Below, piece after piece: positions 59,035 through 64,000 of a stretch of DNA of 64,000 nucleotides. Origin of the DNA: Verrucomicrobiota bacterium (GTDB taxonomy: Bacteria; Verrucomicrobiota; Verrucomicrobiia; Verrucomicrobiales; Akkermansiaceae). The stretch is from NCBI GenBank assembly GCA_026397725.1, contig JAPLUI010000265.1, positions 1 to 64,000 of the forward strand, given 5' to 3'. Under the pieces are notes generated by a model. The model saw only the letters and a program-made list of their open reading frames with translations. It ran no database searches and was not told the DNA's origin. The number at the start of each line of letters is the position of its first letter. The first letter of the stretch is position 1. The translations under genes were made by a program, and so were the position numbers.

Positions 59035-60132
59035 ATGAACTCAAACCGCCACTTGAAGCCCATTGCCCGTGTCGCCCGCCAGCAGACGCACTCCGCAGAG
59101 CATGCCTTGGCGCCAGCTCTGCCCGCCATGGCACCGCCGGCTTATGAGGAGTTGCTCCACTTCTTCAACCAGTCGCCTGACCTGCTTTGCATTGCCGACT
59201 CCCATGGCAGGTTCAAGCGGCTGAGCCCCGCCTGGCACACGGCCTTGGGTTGGGCACCGGCGGAACTCCAGGCCCGACCGTATCTGGACTTGGTGCATCC
59301 CGACGACCGACCGGCGACGCTGGCGGAGATGGGCAAGCTCGATACCGGGGTCCCCACGGTCACCTTTGAAAACCGCTATCGCTGCAAAGACGGCTCGTGG
59401 AAGTGCTTGCAATGGACCGCCATCCCCGTGGCAGAGCGGCAGGAAATCCATGCCATTGCCCGCGATCTCACCCGGCAGAAGCAACTGGAGGAGGAAATCC
59501 TCGACATCCGGGATCGCGAGCGGGAACGCGTGGGACGCGAACTGCATGACGGACTCTGCCAGAGTCTGGCCGGCATCGCCGCCCTCAGCGCCTCGCTGGC
59601 CCGCCGCTTGGCCCCCATCGCTGCGCTGGAAGCGGCCGCCGCCCGCGAAATCGGCAAGTTGTTAGGCCAGTCCATCGGCCATGCGCGTGATCTGGCGCGA
59701 GGCGCCGATCCGCTGCATCTGGAGGCGCTTGGCTTGGTGGCCGCGCTTACGGATTTCTGTTTGACCACGGAAGCCTTGTTTGAAATCACCTGCACCCTCG
59801 AATGCGAGTTTCGCCCGCCTAAGTTAGGCGTGAAACGTGAGGCTCACCTGTATCGGATCGCCCAGGAAGCCGTGAACAACGCCATCGTCCACGGTCGGGC
59901 ACAACGCATCGAAGTCAAGCTCGCCTATCAGAACGGCGAGGGCACACTGGCGATCCTCGACGACGGCCTCGGCATTGGCGACCCACCGGTCGGCCACCAT
60001 GGCATCGGGCTCCGCACGATGGCGTATCGGGCTCGCCTAATTGGGGCGTCGCTCGAGCTGACGCGGCGTTCCCCGCGCGGCACGGTTGCCACCTGTGTGT
60101 TTTCCCTGCTCTCGCCCACCCTGAAACCCTGA
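59035..60132 (+). CDS. PAS-domain sensor histidine kinase (NarX/HisKA_3 type)
   Basis: 365 residues from ATG 59035. There is no membrane helix, so it is a cytoplasmic sensor. A PAS domain lies at ~40-150 (ELLHFFNQSPDLLCIADSHG, VHPDDRPATLAEMGKL, PAC segment RYRCKDGSWKCLQW). A HisKA_3 dimerisation domain follows with the phospho-accepting His in ERERVGRELHDGLCQSLAGI. The HATPase_c domain has YRIAQEAVNNAIVHGRAQRI (N-box), LDDGLGIG and GIGLRTMAYRARLIGASLEL. The cognate response regulator follows 4 bases later. The signal is unknown. Confidence 0.93.
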   Translation: MNSNRHLKPIARVARQQTHSAEHALAPALPAMAPPAYEELLHFFNQSPDLLCIADSHGRFKRLSPAWHTALGWAPAELQARPYLDLVHPDDRPATLAEMGKLDTGVPTVTFENRYRCKDGSWKCLQWTAIPVAERQEIHAIARDLTRQKQLEEEILDIRDRERERVGRELHDGLCQSLAGIAALSASLARRLAPIAALEAAAAREIGKLLGQSIGHARDLARGADPLHLEALGLVAALTDFCLTTEALFEITCTLECEFRPPKLGVKREAHLYRIAQEAVNNAIVHGRAQRIEVKLAYQNGEGTLAILDDGLGIGDPPVGHHGIGLRTMAYRARLIGASLELTRRSPRGTVATCVFSLLSPTLKP

Positions 60133-60136
60133 CGCC

Positions 60137-60829
60137 ATGCCAACCAGCAACAACCCGGCACCGCCGCCGCCGCCGCCCAAAACCCGGATTCTGCTGGTGG
60201 ATGATCATACGCTGTTGCGGCGCGGCTTGGCGGCGTTGATCGAGACGGATCCGGACCTGGAGATTTGCGGCGAGGCGGCCACGCGGCAGGCCGGGCTGGA
60301 CGCGATAGCCGCCTCGCAACCCGACCTCGTGATTGCGGATCTCTCGCTCAAGGACAGCGATGGTTTGGAGATGATCAAGGACATCAAGCTGCGTTTTCCA
60401 CTGCTGCCGGTGTTGGTGCTCTCCATGCACGAGGAAGCCATTTATGCCGAGCGGGCCCTGCGGGCCGGAGCCCGCGGTTATGTGACCAAACAGGAACTCG
60501 ACGACACCGTGCTGATCGCCATTCGCCGCTTGTTGGCCGGGGAAATTCACACCAGTGAGACGATGGGCCGACAGTTCATTCGAAAGTTCATGGGGGGCAG
60601 CACGCTTCGGAAGGGCCCCGGCATGGACCTGCTCAGCGACCGTGAGCTGGAGGTCTTCAGGCTCATCGGCAGTGGCAAGACCACCCGGGAGATTGCCCAG
60701 ACCCTGCACCTGAGCGTGAAGACGATCGAATCCTACCGGGAACATCTCAAGGCAAAGCTGGAACTGTCGTCCGGGCCTGACCTGAGCCGCTGCGCGATCC
60801 TGTGGATGGAAACCGGCCGCCTGAAATAG
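60137..60829 (+). CDS. NarL/FixJ-family response regulator
   Basis: 230 residues. A Pro-rich N-terminus (PAPPPPPPK) precedes the receiver domain with acidic pocket VDDH (21-24), phospho-acceptor D68 (LVIADLSLKD) and the conserved Lys118 (GYVTKQEL). A LuxR-type HTH at ~165-210 follows (LSDRELEVFRLIGSGKTTRE, IAQTLHLSVKTIESYREHLK). It should bind DNA when phosphorylated by the adjacent kinase. Targets unknown. Confidence 0.95.
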   Translation: MPTSNNPAPPPPPPKTRILLVDDHTLLRRGLAALIETDPDLEICGEAATRQAGLDAIAASQPDLVIADLSLKDSDGLEMIKDIKLRFPLLPVLVLSMHEEAIYAERALRAGARGYVTKQELDDTVLIAIRRLLAGEIHTSETMGRQFIRKFMGGSTLRKGPGMDLLSDRELEVFRLIGSGKTTREIAQTLHLSVKTIESYREHLKAKLELSSGPDLSRCAILWMETGRLK

Positions 60830-60918
60830 GGGCGCATTACGGCTCGACCCGCTGGCACTACTGCTGCTAAGAAATTGCTTTCCGGGGTGGCCCGCATGGG
60901 AGAGCCAAAGCGGGCCGG

Positions 60919-61278
60919 TCAGGCCGGTGACTCAGGCGGGTTGGGCGCGGCGGCACGGTATTCAATCACCCTAACATTCTCCGTGGTGACGAGCCCGCCC
61001 TGGAGCAGCTGATCTAACAGGGGAAGGAACTCCTGGATTTTCGCTTCGGCATCGACGATTTCAATGACCATGGGCAGGTCCATCGAGAGGCGGAGGATTT
61101 TGGCGGTATGCAGGCGGCTGGACTTGCCGAAGCCCATCGGCCCGCGCAGCACCGTGGCACCGGCGAGGTGCAGTTCGCGGGCCTTGAGCACGATCGCTTC
61201 GTAGAGCGGCTGGTGATGCCAGCGGTCGCTTTCGCCGATGAAGATGCGCAGCAGGACGGCGTCGCGGGGGATTTGCAC
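60919..61278 (-). CDS. DUF190 protein
   Basis: 119 residues from GTG 61278 (VQIPRDAVLLRIFIGESDRW). The family core is LLRIFIGESDRWHHQPLYEA, then LAGATVLRGPMGFGKSSRLH and LSMDLPMVIEIVDAEAKIQE. DUF190 proteins have a PII-like fold and often sit beside CrcB. It starts one base after the crcB stop codon, so the two are co-translated. The role beside a fluoride channel (regulator or partner) is not known. The frame is open 30 codons upstream inside crcB, but the GTG matches the family start. Confidence 0.88.
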   Translation of the reverse strand: MQIPRDAVLLRIFIGESDRWHHQPLYEAIVLKARELHLAGATVLRGPMGFGKSSRLHTAKILRLSMDLPMVIEIVDAEAKIQEFLPLLDQLLQGGLVTTENVRVIEYRAAAPNPPESPA

Positions 61279-61279
61279 G

Positions 61280-61675
61280 TTAGATTCCTTTGGTGGAGTT
61301 GAGGCTGGCGGCGAGGACATGGCCGAGCCAGACGGCGGCCATGCACATCGTGAAGGAGAGCACGGCATTGGCGCCGGCCTTGAGCCATTCGCCGTCTCGC
61401 ACGAGCGAGAGGGTTTGCAGGCTGAAGGAGGAAAACGTGGTGTAGCCGCCGCAGATGCCGATCATGAAAAAGACGCGGGCCCCCGGCGGGACCAGCCAGC
61501 GGCCATCCGGACCGGTGAGGGTGGCGAAGCAACCGATGGCGAGCGAGCCGCTCACGTTGGCCACCAAGGTACCCCAGGGAAAGGCTTCGCCGCAGCGATC
61601 CGCCACCACGCCGGAAATGAGGTAGCGCAACCCGCTGCCGAGGCCGCCGCCGAGAATCGCGAGGAGGAGGTTCAT
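61280..61675 (-). CDS. crcB: CrcB/Fluc fluoride channel
   Basis: 131 residues, four membrane helices: LLLAILGGGLGSGLRYLISG, PWGTLVANVSGSLAIGCFAT, FFMIGICGGYTTFSSFSLQT, and the C-terminal helix. GTLxvNvxGsfxiG and GxxGGxTTFSxF are the Fluc hallmarks (NV in VANVSG, TTFSSF). It exports fluoride as a dual-topology dimer. It is upstream of the DUF190 gene. No fluoride riboswitch consensus was found in the 70 bases before the ATG. Confidence 0.93.
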   Translation of the reverse strand: MNLLLAILGGGLGSGLRYLISGVVADRCGEAFPWGTLVANVSGSLAIGCFATLTGPDGRWLVPPGARVFFMIGICGGYTTFSSFSLQTLSLVRDGEWLKAGANAVLSFTMCMAAVWLGHVLAASLNSTKGI

Positions 61676-61745
61676 GCTGGTGGGTTGGGGATGCCGCAGG
61701 CGGGGAGGCGATGGGGCAGGGGGGCCTGCATGGCAGGGCAGGGGA

Positions 61746-63104
61746 TCAGCGGGCGGCGGCTTTCAGTTCGGCGAAGCGGGCCCGCATTTCCGCCATGCGT
61801 GCGGCTTGGGCGGGGTCGCGGGCCAGGTCGTTTTCCTCACCGGGGTCGGCCGCAATGTGGAAGAGTTGTTCGAGCCCGAAGTCCGGCCAGTAAAAATACT
61901 TCCAATCCTTGCGCACGAGGGCCTCGGAGGCGGGGATGAAGTCCTTGCTCTGAAGCATGGCATGCTCGTAGAAGAACTCGGTGCGCCAGGCCGGCTTGTT
62001 AGCTAACAGGTAGAGCGGCGCGAGGTCGCGGCCCTGCATCGTTGGGGGGGCGGCGATGCCGACGGCGGCGAGGATGGTGGGTGCGAGATCGACGTTGAGG
62101 GTGAAGTCGTCATTCGTGTTGCCGCGTTGCGGCGCGGGCAGGCGCGGGTCAGACACGATGAGCGGCACGCGGAGGCTTTCCTGATGCGGATACCATTTGT
62201 CGGCGAGGCCGTGCTCGCCGTGGAAATAGCCGTTGTCGCCGGTGAAAATCACCAGCGTATGGTCGAGCACGCCCTGCTGCTTGAGTTCCGCGATGACGCG
62301 CCCGCAGGTGGCGTCCACCTCGCTGGCGAGGCGGTAGTAGTTCTTCATCATCTCCTGGTATTTTTCCGGGGAATCGAAGCGCCAATGCCAGCGCACGCGG
62401 CTCTCGTTTTTCTCGTTGGCGAGGAAGGGCGGCAGCTTGCGGAACGCCTCGTCCGTGGCGGTCTTGGGCACCGGGATGGTCACGTCCTGATAGAGTGCCA
62501 TGCTCGCGGGCTGGGGCAGGAATTGTTTGGGATTGCCGTCCTCGGCGTGGGTCGCGAAGAAGGCGAGCGTGAGGCAGAACGGCTGGTCCGCCGGGCGCGT
62601 GCGCAGAAACTCCAGCGCATCGTTTTCGTTCTTCTGCGTGACGTGAATCTGCGTGCCGTCGGGTTGCTTCATCCAATGCGTGCCGGAGTACGCGCGGCCA
62701 AAGTCGAAGTGCTCCGCAGGAAACTTGCCGTTGTGCCACTTGCCGACGTGCCCGACGAAGTAGCCGTTCGCTCGCAGCAGGCCGGGATACGTCTCCGCCC
62801 ACGGGGTCTTGAAGGCTTGCATCGCCGGATTGCCGTGGCGCGACATCCATTGCCCGGTGAACAAACTCGCCCGGCTCACCCCGCAGATGGACGTGGTGAC
62901 GCAGTTGTCCGTGAAGCGGAACCCCTCGCTCGCGAGGCGGTCGAGGTTCGGCGTTTTCACCACCGGATTGCCCGCGCAGCCGAGCGTGTTGAAGCGCCAG
63001 TCGTCGGCGTAAAGTACGACGATGTTCATGGGCTTGGCAGCGGCGGCCGGGGCGTGGGGGCCAAGCAGCGCAATGAGCGTGACGAGAATCAGGATTGGCT
63101 TCAT
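61746..63104 (-). CDS. Exported sulfatase
   Basis: 452 residues from ATG 63104 (MKPILILVTLIALLGPHAPA, signal peptide). Metal ligands are in NIVVLYADDWRFNTLG (D34, D35). The formylglycine site is SICGVSRASLFTGQ with C74 (C-G-V-S-R; the usual is C-x-P/A-x-R). TPNLDRLASEGFRFTDNCVT and the C-terminal TGDNGYFHGEHGLADKWYPH region complete the family pattern. It hydrolyses sulfate esters of polysaccharides or mucins, as is abundant in Verrucomicrobia. No sulfatase-maturase gene or partner is in the window. ATG 63140 is a less likely start. Confidence 0.93.
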   Translation of the reverse strand: MKPILILVTLIALLGPHAPAAAAKPMNIVVLYADDWRFNTLGCAGNPVVKTPNLDRLASEGFRFTDNCVTTSICGVSRASLFTGQWMSRHGNPAMQAFKTPWAETYPGLLRANGYFVGHVGKWHNGKFPAEHFDFGRAYSGTHWMKQPDGTQIHVTQKNENDALEFLRTRPADQPFCLTLAFFATHAEDGNPKQFLPQPASMALYQDVTIPVPKTATDEAFRKLPPFLANEKNESRVRWHWRFDSPEKYQEMMKNYYRLASEVDATCGRVIAELKQQGVLDHTLVIFTGDNGYFHGEHGLADKWYPHQESLRVPLIVSDPRLPAPQRGNTNDDFTLNVDLAPTILAAVGIAAPPTMQGRDLAPLYLLANKPAWRTEFFYEHAMLQSKDFIPASEALVRKDWKYFYWPDFGLEQLFHIAADPGEENDLARDPAQAARMAEMRARFAELKAAAR

Positions 63105-63591
63105 GGTGGGTGGAGGCGGGTGACGGATCGGGTGCTTCAATTTCCGGGAGGCCGGGTACAGGCCGACAGTCCCGCCCGGCCTAACATGGTTGGGCGGGCA
63201 GGGGCAAGGCAGTGGCAGTGGTAGGGCATGGGCAGGGTGCTACCGGATTCAGCAGGTGCCATCAGTTCCGGCCGAAGCCGCAGCGGCAATTCCGCAGGGA
63301 AAGGCAGACACCTTGCCGCAGGGCAAGCCTGTGGGTCCGCCCGCCCCCCGTCAACGGTATATTCAGGAAAGTCGCGGCTTTCCAACCGGCCGCCGAGCCG
63401 GGTGAAGCCGGCGAGTGCAACAGGTTTGGAAAAAAAAGTGAGACGCCCGAAGGTCGGTGATTGACACCGGCCAGGGCCGCCCCAAAACTGCTGCTGACGG
63501 CGAGGTCCGGGCAGGCGATGCTTCCCGCACCGCGCGGTGTGTTGGATTGATACCTGTTTGTTTAACAACCTACCAAGAAAAGACCAAAACA
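63105..63591. other. Intergenic region upstream of divergent sulfatase and glutamate-synthase-like genes
   Basis: 487 bases. It has small hairpin potential (CCCGCCC at 63174 with GGGCGGG at 63192; CTTGCC-GCA-GGGCAAG near 63313-63328). No riboswitch could be identified. It probably contains the promoters of both divergent genes. Confidence 0.45.
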
Positions 63592-64000
63592 ATGATCGAA
63601 TGGAAAAAGAGCAACGACGCCCTTGGCACCACCAATCGGGGCAATGCGTGTGAATCGGGCCTTTGCACGCTGTGTGACTCGGCCTGCAAAGGGAAATGCG
63701 AAACCTGGATGTCCGCGCTGCGCGGGCGGGAGCTGTTGTATCCCCGCAAGTTCGGCTACATCACCTCCGGTTCGGGCAACGTCACCAGCCTGGGGCTGGG
63801 CTACCACGCACTGCGGATCCAGGGCTACGCCTATGGCTGGCACAGTGCCGATGGTTCCAACGAGGCCGACCATTGCATTTTCCCCGAGGTGGACATCAGC
63901 ACCCGGTTCGGCAAGCAAAATCCGGTCAACTGCCGCGTTCCCTTCATGACTGGCGCGCTGGGTTCGACCTTCGTGGCGGCTCGCTACTGGGATTCCTTCG
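63592..64000 (+). CDS. FMN-binding glutamate-synthase-family protein, N-terminus (partial)
   Basis: The frame runs off the window end. The visible 136 residues start MIEWKKSNDALGTTNRGNAC, then ESGLCTLCDSACKGKCETWM with a cysteine cluster (C-x2-C-x3-C-x3-C). SALRGRELLYPRKFGYITSG and LGYHALRIQGYAYG follow. This N-terminal Cys-rich segment followed by an RGRELLYPR motif is what I recall from GltB-like FMN-binding proteins in Verrucomicrobia and archaea. The FMN/TIM-barrel domain would lie outside. Assignment from the N-terminus only. Confidence 0.6.
   Translation, partial: MIEWKKSNDALGTTNRGNACESGLCTLCDSACKGKCETWMSALRGRELLYPRKFGYITSGSGNVTSLGLGYHALRIQGYAYGWHSADGSNEADHCIFPEVDISTRFGKQNPVNCRVPFMTGALGSTFVAARYWDSF

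Noticed and set aside
61676..61745. Possible fluoride riboswitch before crcB
   Set aside because: The expected GGNGAUGG core and pseudoknot sequence could not be aligned to the 70 bases upstream of the ATG.
63290..63350. Possible c-di-GMP-type riboswitch (GCAGGGCAAGCC)
   Set aside because: Only a short resemblance; the second conserved half (GGGACGCAAAGCC-type) is missing.
1..64000. tRNA or rRNA genes
   Set aside because: Scanning for T-loop (GTTCGAATC-type) and rRNA core sequences on both strands gave no candidate with a matching acceptor stem.

Overview
The window looks like chromosomal DNA from a GC-rich Verrucomicrobiota bacterium (PVC superphylum), probably a Luteolibacter-like or related lineage. 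Several things point there: the 51-residue small basic protein of the Chlamydiae/Verrucomicrobia family TIGR04137, a TIGR04073 exosortase-associated protein, a MurC-MurB fusion inside the division/cell-wall cluster, a sulfatase, Tat-exported Gfo/Idh/MocA and sugar-isomerase-like proteins, and dispersed palindromic repeats of the kind common in this phylum. I see no rRNA, tRNA, CRISPR array or intact transposon.

Layout. 1-6.5 kb: C-terminus of a large protein, an M6-like metalloprotease, a PhnD-like binding protein with a foreign N-terminal piece, serA, and a TIGR04073 protein. 6.6-14.4 kb: M15-like peptidase, coaX, amt with a strong sigma-54 promoter, a TorF-like porin, truncated haemoglobin, a SEDS (RodA/FtsW) protein and ruvB. 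14.5-27.5 kb (minus strand): murG, murC-murB, ddl, ftsQ, ftsA, ftsZ, then a 1314-residue FG-GAP protein and an LptA-like protein. 27.6-36.2 kb: small DNA-binding-type proteins (VF530, AP2-like), a CAP-domain protein, comF, a coiled-coil protein, a pseudouridine synthase, and two Tat-exported sugar-metabolism-type proteins. 36.2-41.5 kb: an accessory stretch with a CphA2-like cyanophycin synthetase, an exported lipoprotein cyanophycinase, a decayed IS1634-like transposase, thiE, and a fragment of a four-helix-bundle gene between two heptamer arrays. 41.5-48.9 kb: accC/accB, an L,D-transpeptidase lipoprotein, a second CAP protein, a repeat-rich kilobase and a TlpA-like protein. 49.1-58.4 kb: a MoxR/DUF58/VWA (Bat-type) operon with ATGA-type overlaps, ending in a large membrane-anchored protein split by a frameshift at a G7 run. 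58.4-64 kb: a GGQ release-factor-like protein, a PAS histidine kinase with its NarL-type regulator, a DUF190-CrcB pair, a sulfatase, and the start of a probable FMN-binding glutamate-synthase-family protein.

The best candidate for a new system is the cyanophycin pair. The synthetase keeps its N-domain and ATP-grasp domain but has a shortened Mur-ligase part without a P-loop, like CphA2 enzymes that polymerise beta-Asp-Arg dipeptides. The cyanophycinase carries a lipoprotein signal. Together they suggest breakdown of external cyanophycin outside the cytoplasm and re-polymerisation of the dipeptide inside. Other items worth a second look are an FtsZ whose T7 catalytic loop lacks one of the two usual aspartates, short tandem arrays placed at gene starts and inside the division cluster, and the G7 frameshift in the Bat operon.
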